DNA of 64,000 bases from Pedobacter puniceum (GTDB lineage Bacteria; Bacteroidota; Bacteroidia; Sphingobacteriales; Sphingobacteriaceae). The DNA is taken from NCBI RefSeq assembly GCF_009674685.1, contig NZ_WKJI01000002.1:620001-684000 (forward strand), written 5' to 3'. The translations under genes and the position numbers were made by a program. Positions 33,945 through 43,588 of this stretch are shown here, one piece after another; positions within the stretch are counted from its first letter, which is position 1; every line of letters starts with the position of its first letter. Below the pieces are notes generated by a model. That model was not told the origin of the DNA, made no database searches, and saw nothing but the letters and a program-made list of their open reading frames with translations.

Positions 33945-36900
33945 ATGCATCCACAAAAAAAACTAAGCGAAGATTTTTCTAAAGCAATAGCACAACTTAA
34001 TGAAAAACAGCTACAGGCTGTAGAGCAGTTAGAAGGCCCAGTTCTGGTAATTGCAGGCCCAGGGACAGGAAAAACACAAATTTTAGCTGCTCGTATAGGT
34101 AAAATTTTATTAGATACTGATGCCCAGCCTAATGAAATTTTATGCTTAACCTATACCGATGCTGGTGCGGTAAACATGCGTCAGCGTTTGTTTAAATTTA
34201 TTGGCCCCGATGCTTACCGGGTAAACATATTTACTTTCCATGCTTTTTGTAATGAAATCATACAAGAAAATCTAGATTACTTCGGTAAGCTTAATTTAGA
34301 ACCTTTATCAGATTTAGAATCGGCTTTACTTTTCAGAGAAATCATTGATGAATTACCTGCTAACCATATACTGAAAAGGTTTACTGGCGATATTTATTAT
34401 GATGCCCCAAGGTTAAAAGACCTCTTTTCTACCATGAAACGAGAAAACTGGTCGGTGGACATTGTTATTGCAGCTATAGAAAATTATCTAGAAGATATTA
34501 AAACCCGTGATGAGTTTATCTATAAAAAAGCCAATGCCAAAGCAGGTATAAAAGTTGGCGATTTAAAGCAAAAGAAATACGATGATGCCGTAGAGAAAAT
34601 GGATAAACTAAAAGCCGCTGTGATGCTTTACCCGGTTTATCTTCAAAAAATGGATAAAAAAAGCCGTTATGATTATGACGACATGATTTTATGGGTGATT
34701 AAGGCTTTTCAAGAAAATCCAGATTTACTGTTGCTTTATCAAGAGCGTTACCAGTATATTTTGGTTGATGAATATCAGGATACCAGCGGTTCGCAAAACC
34801 AATTATTAAAACAACTCATTAGCTATTGGGAAGTACCTAACGTTTTTGTCGTTGGTGATGATGATCAATCTATCTTCAGGTTTCAAGGTGCCAACCTCAA
34901 AAATATCTTAGATTTTGCTGGCGATTATGTAAGTAGCCTAAAAACCGTTGTTTTACTCAATAATTACCGGTCTACCCAGCACATTCTAGATATGTCTAGA
35001 AGCTTAATCGAGAATAATTTTATCCGTTTAACACGGGAGCTTAACTTAAATAAAGAGCTAAAATCATCACATCCAGATATCGCTGGTTTACAAGTTCGTC
35101 CACAGATTTTAAGTTTTGAAAACCCCGAGCAGGAAAGCGTTTGGATAGCTCATCAGATAGAATCACTCATCAAAAATGGCACAAAAGCTTCAGAAATAGC
35201 CGTTATTTATCGCAACCATAGCCAAGCAGAAGCTATGGTTACCTATTTAGATAAAAAGAAAATCGGTATCAATACCAAAAGAAAAATTGATATTCTTACA
35301 CTACCTTTTACAGAGAAAATCATTACCATTCTTAGGTATTTATCTATGGAGCTAGACTCGTCTTATAGTGGCGATGAAAAGCTTTTTGAAATCTTACATT
35401 ATGATTTTTTTAATATCCAACCTATTGATATCGCTAAAGCTAGTATAGCAGTTAATAAAGCCAATTTTAACGAAAAGGTTGATAAAACATCGCTACGCAG
35501 ATATATTACAGAGCTTAGAGAGCCTAAGCAGCCCGGTTTGTTTGATGCCGTAGACCGCCCAGAAATGAAACGCTTAATTGAGGATATAGAATATCTGCTT
35601 AAAGCAGCTAGCAGCCTTACTTTACAGCAACTTTTTCAGGCTATCATCACCAAAATGGGTATTTTAACCTATATCATGAAACAGCCAGATAAAGGCTGGT
35701 ACATGCAAATTCTAACCAATTTCTTCAATTTCTTAAAAGACGAGAACCGTAAAAACCCAGAGTTAAAGGTTGCCGAGTTTATAGAGCTGATTGATTTGAT
35801 GAAGAAAAACAACATCAGTATAGCCTTTAACCAACATATATTCTCTGCAGAAGGTGTTAATTTCATGACCGCCCACGGCTCTAAAGGTTTAGAATTTGAT
35901 TATGTTTTCTTATTAGGATGCAGCAAAAAAATATGGGATAGCAAAGGCCGTAACTTTGGTTTCTCTTACCCTGATACTTTATTTAAGGAAGGTGCATCAT
36001 TTAGCGATGCTGAACAAGAAAATACAGAAGAATCTAGAAGGTTATTTTACGTAGCACTAACCAGAGCTAAACATTCTTTATTTGTAACCTATCCAAAACT
36101 TAATAGCAGCGGTAAAGAGCAAGAAGCGTCGCAATTTATAAGTGAAATCATCAGTACAGGCCATTATCAAGAGCATAAACAAGCAGTTGCAGAGGAAGAA
36201 ATGATAGATTTTTATGCTACCCAATTTAGCGAGGCAGAAAAACCTCAGGTAACGTTAATTGATAAAAATTACATTGATTTACTGTTGCAAAATTACACCC
36301 TATCGGTAACGCATTTAAACAACTATTTGGCTTGCCCACTAAAATTCTATTTCCAGAATTTGATAAGAGTGCCATCAGGGAAAAGTCCGGCAGCAACTTT
36401 TGGGCAAGCGGTACACCATGCATTAAACAGGGCATTTATTAAAATGCATGAAAACAATGAAACCTTCTTAGCTACTGATGACTTTATGAATGATTTTTCT
36501 TGGTGGATGAACCGTAATAAAGACTCTTTCACCAGAGAAGATTTTAAGCTGAGGATGGAATATGGCTACAAAATATTACCAGATTACTACGAGCAAAATA
36601 TCAGTAAATGGAATAAAGTTGTGGTAACCGAGCGTAAAATTAGAAATGTAGAGATTGAAGGTGTTCCTATTACCGGTAATCTGGATAAGATAGAATTTAA
36701 CGGTAAAATGGTAAACGTGGTTGATTATAAAACTGGGAAATTCAAAAACGCAAAACCTAAATTTAATAAGCCATCAGAAGAAGAACCACATGGCGGCGAT
36801 TATTGGCGACAAGCCGTATTTTATCGTATTTTAATTGATAACGATAGAACAAAAGATTGGCAGGTGGTAAGTACCGAGTTTGATTTTATTGAACCTATAA

Positions 36901-37118
36901 GTGATGGCGAATACCACAAAGAAAAGGTAATGATTGTGGCAGAAGATGTAGAAACCGTTAAAAATCAAATTACAAGCGTGTATTCAAAAATTTTAAATTA
37001 TGAGTTTAATACCGGCTGTGGTAAAAAAGATTGCGAATGGTGCCATTTTGTAAGAAGCAACTTTAAACAAACCGATGGTGTTTTTGAACAAATACAAGCA
37101 GAAGACGCCGATATATAA
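33945..37118 (+). CDS. UvrD/RecB-type superfamily 1 helicase with C-terminal PD-(D/E)XK nuclease
   Basis: 1057-residue helicase-nuclease. Superfamily 1A motifs: Walker A AGPGTGKTQ (37-45), DEYQDTS (D275-E276), GDDDQSIFRFQGA, TAHGSKGLEFDYVFLLG and RRLFYVALTRAKHS. The C-terminal 260 residues are a RecB/AddB-type nuclease with D914 (GNLDKIEF), D927 and K929 (DYKTGK) and WRQAVFYRI. Four cysteines that could hold an iron-sulfur cluster are C797 (LACPLKFYF) and C1025, C1030 and C1033 (CGKKDCEWC); the last three have x4/x2 spacing, not the x2/x5 I expect from AddB. It starts 51 bases after the ligase. Likely role: end resection in double-strand break repair. Confidence 0.92.
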   Translation: MHPQKKLSEDFSKAIAQLNEKQLQAVEQLEGPVLVIAGPGTGKTQILAARIGKILLDTDAQPNEILCLTYTDAGAVNMRQRLFKFIGPDAYRVNIFTFHAFCNEIIQENLDYFGKLNLEPLSDLESALLFREIIDELPANHILKRFTGDIYYDAPRLKDLFSTMKRENWSVDIVIAAIENYLEDIKTRDEFIYKKANAKAGIKVGDLKQKKYDDAVEKMDKLKAAVMLYPVYLQKMDKKSRYDYDDMILWVIKAFQENPDLLLLYQERYQYILVDEYQDTSGSQNQLLKQLISYWEVPNVFVVGDDDQSIFRFQGANLKNILDFAGDYVSSLKTVVLLNNYRSTQHILDMSRSLIENNFIRLTRELNLNKELKSSHPDIAGLQVRPQILSFENPEQESVWIAHQIESLIKNGTKASEIAVIYRNHSQAEAMVTYLDKKKIGINTKRKIDILTLPFTEKIITILRYLSMELDSSYSGDEKLFEILHYDFFNIQPIDIAKASIAVNKANFNEKVDKTSLRRYITELREPKQPGLFDAVDRPEMKRLIEDIEYLLKAASSLTLQQLFQAIITKMGILTYIMKQPDKGWYMQILTNFFNFLKDENRKNPELKVAEFIELIDLMKKNNISIAFNQHIFSAEGVNFMTAHGSKGLEFDYVFLLGCSKKIWDSKGRNFGFSYPDTLFKEGASFSDAEQENTEESRRLFYVALTRAKHSLFVTYPKLNSSGKEQEASQFISEIISTGHYQEHKQAVAEEEMIDFYATQFSEAEKPQVTLIDKNYIDLLLQNYTLSVTHLNNYLACPLKFYFQNLIRVPSGKSPAATFGQAVHHALNRAFIKMHENNETFLATDDFMNDFSWWMNRNKDSFTREDFKLRMEYGYKILPDYYEQNISKWNKVVVTERKIRNVEIEGVPITGNLDKIEFNGKMVNVVDYKTGKFKNAKPKFNKPSEEEPHGGDYWRQAVFYRILIDNDRTKDWQVVSTEFDFIEPISDGEYHKEKVMIVAEDVETVKNQITSVYSKILNYEFNTGCGKKDCEWCHFVRSNFKQTDGVFEQIQAEDADI

Positions 37119-37188
37119 TTTTACAATAACAAAACAGCCACAAAATAAGAGATGTTTAATTTCACATAAATTTTAAAATACAGAAAAC

Positions 37189-38025
37189 ATGATGAAAAGA
37201 ATTACCCTAGCCCTTGGGCTTTTATACTTGTCTTTCTCGGCAAGTGCACAAAGTGGTTTTTTACCTCAGCCAAGTACAACACAAACTGTTGAACAAGAAT
37301 TTGGTTTAGGTAAAGTTAAATTAACATATGCCAGACCAAATGTTAAAGAACGTAAAGTTTTTGGCGCTTTGGTTCCTTATGGTAAAGTATGGCGTACAGG
37401 TGCAAACTCTGCTACTGTATTAACTTTTTCTGATGAGGTAAAATTAGCTGGTAAAACAGTACCGGCTGGTAGCTACGCTTTATTTACCATCCCTAGCGAA
37501 ACAGAGTGGACTATCATTTTAAGTAAAACTACTGAGCAATGGGGTTCTTACGCCTATAAAGAAGCTGATGACTTTTTAAGAGTAAAAGTTAAACCTGCTA
37601 AAACTGCACAAAAAGTAGAAAGCTTTACCATACAATTTGCCAATGTACAAGCCGGTAGCATGGATTTACAATTGGTTTGGGATAATACTTTGGTAAGCGT
37701 TCCTTTTACTACAGATTTTGACACCAAAGCTATGGCTAACATAGATGCAGCTATGAAAGGCGATAAAAAACCTTATTTCCCAGCTGCAATCTACTACTAC
37801 ACTTATAATAAAGATTTAAAACAAGCTTTAGCTTGGGTTAATGAGGCAGAAAAAACAATGGGTAAAGCACCTTGGGTTAAATTATGGAAAGCTAAAATCC
37901 AATTAAAATTAGGAGATAAAAAAGCAGCACTTTTAACTGCAGAAGAAGGTGTTAAAATTGCAGAAGAGATAAAAAATGAAGAATATATCTCTTTAAACAA
38001 AGCATTTATTGCTGAGAATAAGTAA
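37189..38025 (+). CDS. DUF2911 domain protein, secreted
   Basis: 278-residue exported protein of unknown function. The signal peptide (MMKRITLALGLLYLSFSASA then QSG) is clear. The DUF2911 domain covers about residues 30-175, with GLGKVKLTYARPNVKERKVF, PYGKVWRTGANSATVLTFS and VPAGSYALFTIPSETEWTII as its signatures. The C-terminal 90 residues are helical and TPR-like (AAIYYYTYNKDLKQALAWVN). The family is common in Bacteroidota. There are 70 bases after the helicase gene, and a very strong terminator follows. Location is periplasm or outer membrane; no enzyme residues can be named. Confidence 0.88.
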   Translation: MMKRITLALGLLYLSFSASAQSGFLPQPSTTQTVEQEFGLGKVKLTYARPNVKERKVFGALVPYGKVWRTGANSATVLTFSDEVKLAGKTVPAGSYALFTIPSETEWTIILSKTTEQWGSYAYKEADDFLRVKVKPAKTAQKVESFTIQFANVQAGSMDLQLVWDNTLVSVPFTTDFDTKAMANIDAAMKGDKKPYFPAAIYYYTYNKDLKQALAWVNEAEKTMGKAPWVKLWKAKIQLKLGDKKAALLTAEEGVKIAEEIKNEEYISLNKAFIAENK

Positions 38026-38041
38026 TAAAACCTTATTTAAC

Positions 38042-38074
38042 AAAAAAACCTGCTCAAAATGAGCAGGTTTTTTT
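38042..38074 (+). terminator. Perfect 14-bp terminator after DUF2911 gene
   Basis: AAAAAAACCTGCTC (38042-38055) and GAGCAGGTTTTTTT (38061-38074) pair fully around the loop AAAAT, 16 bases past the stop codon. Confidence 0.9.
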
Positions 38075-38079
38075 GTTTT

Positions 38080-38157
38080 AAAACATTTTATACATTAAAA
38101 TAATCATAAAAATCAAAATATTTTATACTAATAATGTTTTTATTAAAATATTTTATA
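38080..38157 (+). repeat. Three copies of AAAA(T/C)ATTTTATA upstream of the ATP-grasp operon
   Basis: Copies start at 38080, 38115 and 38145, the last two exactly 30 bases apart and identical over 13 bases. Each contains an AAAATATTTT-type palindrome. They lie 70-150 bases before the ATP-grasp start. The region is extremely A/T-rich, so chance is possible. Confidence 0.35.
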
Positions 38158-38228
38158 TATAATTACTTAATTTTTATAACATTTACAGTTATAAACTAAA
38201 AAAATTAAGGAAAATATAATTAAATTTT

Positions 38229-39677
38229 ATGGTTTCAGCATCAGTTTTTAAAAACTACCCTTATATAGAGAAAATTTGGGACGAAATGTATAATAAAAAT
38301 GAGGTAAGAACACCATATAAAAAATTATACAGCTTTTTACAGGATATGCCCGTTGCCGAGCTTACCCGCAAAGAAGAAATGGCAAGGCGCTTATTCATGA
38401 GCCAAGGTATTACCTTTACCGTTTATTCTAGCGGCGAAGGTGTAGAGCAAATTTTCCCTTTTGATGTTATTCCGCGTATTATAGATGCTGCCGAGTGGGC
38501 TTATATAGAAAAAGGTATCAAACAAAGACTTAAGGCTTTAAACTTATTTTTGAATGATGTTTATTCTAATCAGTTCATTTTAAAAGATAAGATTATTCCT
38601 ATGGAGATGGTTTTCTCCTGCCCACACTACCTCAGAGAAATGCATAATTTACAAGTTCCTCATGAGCTTTTTGTTCATATAGCAGGTATAGATATTGTTC
38701 GCGATGCTGATGGTACTTTTTATGTTTTAGAAGATAACTTACGTACACCATCAGGTGTTTCATACATGCTAGAAAACAGAGAAATCACCAAAAGGATTTT
38801 TCCTGATATTATCCCTCAAAATTTGGTTCGCTCTGTTACACATTACCCTCAATTGCTGTATAAAAACCTAGCTGCATTATCGCCAAGGCATAATGCTAAC
38901 CCCAATATCGTAATGCTTACACCAGGCATATATAACTCGGCTTATTTTGAGCACTCTACCCTAGCCCGTTTAATGGGTATAGAATTAGTAGAAGGGAAAG
39001 ATTTGGTTGTAGATAATCACAGGGTTTTCATGAAAACAACCTCGGGTTTACAACGTGTTGATGTTATTTACCGTAGGGTTGATGATGAGTTTTTAGACCC
39101 TATAGTTTTTAATCCAGGAAGTTTACTAGGTGTAGCCGGCTTAATGTCTGCCTACCGTAAAGGCCATGTTGCTATAGTAAATGCTCCGGGTAATGGTGTT
39201 GCCGATGATAAAGCAACTTATATTCATGTCCCTGACATGATTAGGTACTATCTAAACGAAGAGCCTATCCTTAAAAATGTGCCTACCTACCATTTGTCTG
39301 ATGTTGATGAAAGAAACCATGTTTTCAAAAACATAGAAAATATGGTAATTAAGAAAACTAACGAATCTGGCGGATACGGGATGATTATAGGTAATGCTGC
39401 TACACAGCAAGAATTAGAAAACTATAAAAAAGCAGTTTTACAAAACCCAAGACAATTTATAGCACAGCCTATTGTTAGCTTATCATCAGTACCTTGTTAT
39501 ATCAATGAGAAGCTACAACCCAGGAGGGTTGATTTAAGACCTTTTGCTTTATGTGGACCATCAGGGATAGATATTGTACCAGGTGGTTTAACCAGAGTTG
39601 CTTTAAAAGAAGGCTCTTTGGTAGTAAATTCTTCGCAAGGTGGTGGTAGTAAAGACACTTGGGTGTTAAATGTTTAA
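38229..39677 (+). CDS. Circularly permuted ATP-grasp type 2 family protein
   Basis: 482-residue member of the circularly permuted ATP-grasp family (DUF404/DUF407). Landmarks are YVLEDNLRTPSGVSYMLENR (the segment with the conserved DNLR), SPRHNANPNIVMLTPGIYN, VDVIYRRVDDEFLDP, VAIVNAPGNGVADDKA and IKKTNESGGYGMIIG. Fold theory predicts an amide-bond-forming ligase that activates a carboxylate with ATP. It is always found, in my memory, with the next two gene types (alpha-E and transglutaminase-like), as here with gaps of 21 and 69 bases. No experimentally secure substrate is known to me. Confidence 0.92.
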   Translation: MVSASVFKNYPYIEKIWDEMYNKNEVRTPYKKLYSFLQDMPVAELTRKEEMARRLFMSQGITFTVYSSGEGVEQIFPFDVIPRIIDAAEWAYIEKGIKQRLKALNLFLNDVYSNQFILKDKIIPMEMVFSCPHYLREMHNLQVPHELFVHIAGIDIVRDADGTFYVLEDNLRTPSGVSYMLENREITKRIFPDIIPQNLVRSVTHYPQLLYKNLAALSPRHNANPNIVMLTPGIYNSAYFEHSTLARLMGIELVEGKDLVVDNHRVFMKTTSGLQRVDVIYRRVDDEFLDPIVFNPGSLLGVAGLMSAYRKGHVAIVNAPGNGVADDKATYIHVPDMIRYYLNEEPILKNVPTYHLSDVDERNHVFKNIENMVIKKTNESGGYGMIIGNAATQQELENYKKAVLQNPRQFIAQPIVSLSSVPCYINEKLQPRRVDLRPFALCGPSGIDIVPGGLTRVALKEGSLVVNSSQGGGSKDTWVLNV

Positions 39678-39698
39678 ATCAATAAAAGCTAAATAAAT

Positions 39699-40634
39699 AT
39701 GTTAAGTAGAGTTGCCGATTCTTTGTATTGGATGTCTAGGTACATGGAGCGTTCTGATGGTATCTTGAGAATGTTAAGAATAAATTACGCCTACTCGCAA
39801 GATGGTAGTTCTGATTTTAGCTGGAGACCCGTATTAAAAATATTTAGTAACCTAGATGATGATACCATAGAAACTTTAAAATACAACGGAAGAGATGTTT
39901 TAAAATATATGGTTACAGATAAAAACAACCATAATTCTGTTATTAATATAGTAAGTAAAGCTAGAGAGAATGCCCGCTCTGTACAAGATAACGTAACTAA
40001 AGAGCTATGGCAATGCTTAAATGATTATTACCACATGATGCGTGAGGATAAACTAGCTGCTGCTTTATGTTTGGATGATCCTATTTCTGTTTTAGATAAC
40101 CTGATTAAGCAAGGTATGTACTATTACGGCAGTACAGAAATTACTATGCCCCGCGGAGAAGGCTATTATTTCATGAACATGGGCAAGTTTTTAGAAAGAG
40201 CCATACAATCTGTAGATATTCTGGATGTTAAATTTAGAGAACTTGAATATTCTTTAGATGAGGCTACAGACCCTACTTATTGGAAATATCTTTTACTATC
40301 CATATCTGGGTATGAAATTTTCTTAAAAAGTTATCGCTCCTCATTAGAATCAAGAAATATAATTCATCAAATTGTCTGGAACGAGAATTTCCCGCGTTCT
40401 ATCATTTACACCACAAAAAGATTGAAACAGTCTTTTGAGACTATTAAAGGCGACAAAAACAAAGAGAGTTATAAAACCATGAGTTATATGATTGGTAAGT
40501 TAAGCTGTAGCTTAGAATATTCTGATTTAAAAGACTTAGAAGCTATGGGATTAAAAGAATATTTAAAAAAGATAAAGGGAGAGCTTTTTGCTATCGGAGA
40601 TGCTTTAAGTCATTATTATTTCGCTTTTAACTAA
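39699..40634 (+). CDS. Alpha-E domain protein (DUF403)
   Basis: 311-residue all-helical protein. The start MLSRVADSLYWMSRYMERSD is the family signature, and MPRGEGYYFMNMGKFLERAI (about 147-166) is a second conserved segment. There is no signal peptide and no known catalytic motif. It is the standard partner of the permuted ATP-grasp protein and is sometimes fused to it in other bacteria, which suggests a complex or a peptide substrate/carrier role. It is 21 bases downstream of the ATP-grasp gene on the same strand. Function unknown. Confidence 0.92.
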   Translation: MLSRVADSLYWMSRYMERSDGILRMLRINYAYSQDGSSDFSWRPVLKIFSNLDDDTIETLKYNGRDVLKYMVTDKNNHNSVINIVSKARENARSVQDNVTKELWQCLNDYYHMMREDKLAAALCLDDPISVLDNLIKQGMYYYGSTEITMPRGEGYYFMNMGKFLERAIQSVDILDVKFRELEYSLDEATDPTYWKYLLLSISGYEIFLKSYRSSLESRNIIHQIVWNENFPRSIIYTTKRLKQSFETIKGDKNKESYKTMSYMIGKLSCSLEYSDLKDLEAMGLKEYLKKIKGELFAIGDALSHYYFAFN

Positions 40635-40703
40635 TTGCTGTTGATAAATTAATTATAGAATATTTAAAAATTGATTCATTTTTAGCTCCACATTTCTAAT
40701 AGC

Positions 40704-41660
40704 ATGTCTAAATTTACGATAAAGCATATTACAACCTACAAATACGACCATCCGGTGCATGATAGTGCTAACCAGATTATGCTTTATCCTATTAAAGATG
40801 ATTATCAAGAGGTTATTCAACATCAAATCAGTATCAGTAACGACCCTAAAGTAGAAACCTATACAGATTATTATGATAATACGGTAGGTACTTTTACCAA
40901 TGTAGAGATGCATAACGAGTTGGTTATTGAGTCGTCAACCATTGTATTGGTAAAAAAGAAAGCCGCACCAGAGGCAAATATTTTCACTTCTGAACAATGG
41001 AAAATGCTTCATGAGCTTAAGTACCAAATCCCATACATCAACTTCTTAAAGCAAGAGCATTTTGAGGCCGAGGACGAGTTAAAAGCTATTATTAAACCCA
41101 ATGAACAGTTTGCATTTTCTCCCGTAGAAGTGGCTAAGAAATATTGTACTTACGTTTTCGAGAATTTTAAATATATCAAAGGTATTACATCTGTAGAAAC
41201 AACTGTAGATGAGATATGGAAGTTAAAATCAGGTGTTTGTCAAGATTTTGCTCATATTCTTTTAGTGATGTTACGTTATGTAAACATTCCAGCCCGTTAT
41301 GTTAGTGGTTACATTTGCCCCAACAGAAACGGTATGCGTGGCGAGGGAGCAACCCATGCTTGGGTAGAAGCATATATTCCTGATTATGGTTGGCTAGGTT
41401 TAGACCCTACTAATAATTGTATTGTTGAAGAAAACCATGTAAGATTGGCCACAGGAAGAAATTTTATTGATGTTAGCCCCGTAAAAGGCACTTATAAAGG
41501 TACATCTCACCATACTTTAGAAGTAAAGGTTATTGTTTCTTATGAGAACGACCCCATCGTAAAAGAAGATGAATCTAAAGAAAACAGCATCAATAACATA
41601 CAGTTTGATGGTAATTCTTATAGAAGATTTTTAGAGATGCAGCAGATGCAACAACAGTAA
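40704..41660 (+). CDS. Transglutaminase-like cysteine protease family protein
   Basis: 318-residue protein with an N-terminal beta domain (Bact_transglu_N type, FTIKHITTYKYDHPVHDSAN) and a transglutaminase core. The triad is complete: C179 in SGVCQDFAH, H218 in THAWVEAYI and D234 in GLDPTN. GAT-HAWVEAYIPDYGWLG is the strongest family motif. No signal peptide is visible, so it should be cytoplasmic. It forms a three-gene unit with the ATP-grasp and alpha-E genes. It could cleave, or form, an isopeptide or amide bond that the ligase makes. It converges on the biotin carrier gene with a 3-base gap. Confidence 0.93.
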   Translation: MSKFTIKHITTYKYDHPVHDSANQIMLYPIKDDYQEVIQHQISISNDPKVETYTDYYDNTVGTFTNVEMHNELVIESSTIVLVKKKAAPEANIFTSEQWKMLHELKYQIPYINFLKQEHFEAEDELKAIIKPNEQFAFSPVEVAKKYCTYVFENFKYIKGITSVETTVDEIWKLKSGVCQDFAHILLVMLRYVNIPARYVSGYICPNRNGMRGEGATHAWVEAYIPDYGWLGLDPTNNCIVEENHVRLATGRNFIDVSPVKGTYKGTSHHTLEVKVIVSYENDPIVKEDESKENSINNIQFDGNSYRRFLEMQQMQQQ

Positions 41661-41663
41661 AGC

Positions 41664-42161
41664 TTAAGCAAACTGAATAAGTACTTGGTTTTTCTCTACT
41701 TTATCACCAGCTTTTATGAGGATAGATTTAACGGTAGCATCAGCAGGAGCCTTTAAGATATTTTCCATTTTCATAGCTTCCAAGACCAATAAATTATCGC
41801 CTTTTTTAATTTCATCACCAACCTGTACCATCACCTGTAGCACCAAGCCAGGCATAGGCGCTTTTAATTCTTTAACCGTATGCTGATTAAGCTTATCTAA
41901 GCCCATTTCTTTAAGTAAAATATCATATTGGTCGCTTACATCAAACCTGTAAACCTGAGCATTAACTTTAATCAAAACATACTTCTCTTCTTTATTAAGC
42001 TCTAGCAATTCGGCTTCAAAAGACTTATGTTTTTCTATAACATGAAAATGCTGGTTACCTAAATCACTAATATCTAAATCTATCAAGCCATCGTTTAGGT
42101 ACAGCTTCCCCTCGCGTTCTTCAATTTTATAATTTTGATGTGCCGATTTTAAAGTATACAT
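41664..42161 (-). CDS. Biotin carboxyl carrier protein of an acyl-CoA carboxylase
   Basis: 165-residue biotinyl carrier. The C-terminal lipoyl/biotin domain (about 95-165) holds the biotinylation lysine in LEAMKMEN, with PAMPGLVLQ-type KAPMPGLVLQVMVQVGDEI before it and AGDKVEKNQVLIQF at the end. The N-terminal 90 residues are a beta region (NYKIEEREGKLYLND) typical of carriers of propionyl- or methylcrotonyl-CoA carboxylases and pyruvate/oxaloacetate decarboxylases, unlike AccB with its Ala/Pro linker. No carboxylase or transferase subunit is nearby. It is one base after the DUF4159 stop on the same strand. Confidence 0.9.
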   Translation of the reverse strand: MYTLKSAHQNYKIEEREGKLYLNDGLIDLDISDLGNQHFHVIEKHKSFEAELLELNKEEKYVLIKVNAQVYRFDVSDQYDILLKEMGLDKLNQHTVKELKAPMPGLVLQVMVQVGDEIKKGDNLLVLEAMKMENILKAPADATVKSILIKAGDKVEKNQVLIQFA

Positions 42162-42162
42162 A

Positions 42163-42912
<750 letters not shown>

Positions 42913-43588
42913 GCCTGTAATGCAGCGGTTTCTGTTCTAAGCCTGCTGTTTCCTAAAGTTATGGGAAGAAATCCACTTTGCAAAGCATTATTTATTTCTA
43001 TTTCAGAGAAATCGCCCTCGGGACCTATTAAGATGGTATAAGATTGATGTTGGCTAAAAGAATTTTTTATTTCTTGTTTATCATGAGGTAGGCAATGTGC
43101 TATGTATTTAAAATCAGTATCGGCTTTTGATATAAATTTTTGGATGGCAATAGGCTCATTAATTCTTGGGCTATAAGCTTTTAAAGATTGCTTCATAGCC
43201 GCTACAACAACCTTCTCCAGCCTTTCTGTTTTAACTTCTTTTCTTTCAGAGCGTTCGCAAATAATAGGAGTAATTTCATCAATACCTATTTCTGTTGCTT
43301 TTTCTAAAAACCACTCCAACCTATCCATATTTTTAGTTGGCGCAATAGCAATATGTAGGTGATGATTTCTTTTCTGATATTCTAATTGTGCATCTAAAAC
43401 CTGAAGAACGGTTCTTTTAGGATGGTCATCTAAAATTTCGGCTACAAAAAGTCCACCTTTACCATCTACCAAATGAACAAGATCTTTTTTCTGTAAGCGC
43501 AAAACCCTTGAGCAATGCTTACTCTCTTCCTCACTTAAAGTATATTGAGTGCTTTCAATATCAGGAGTATAGAAAATATGCATCTTGA

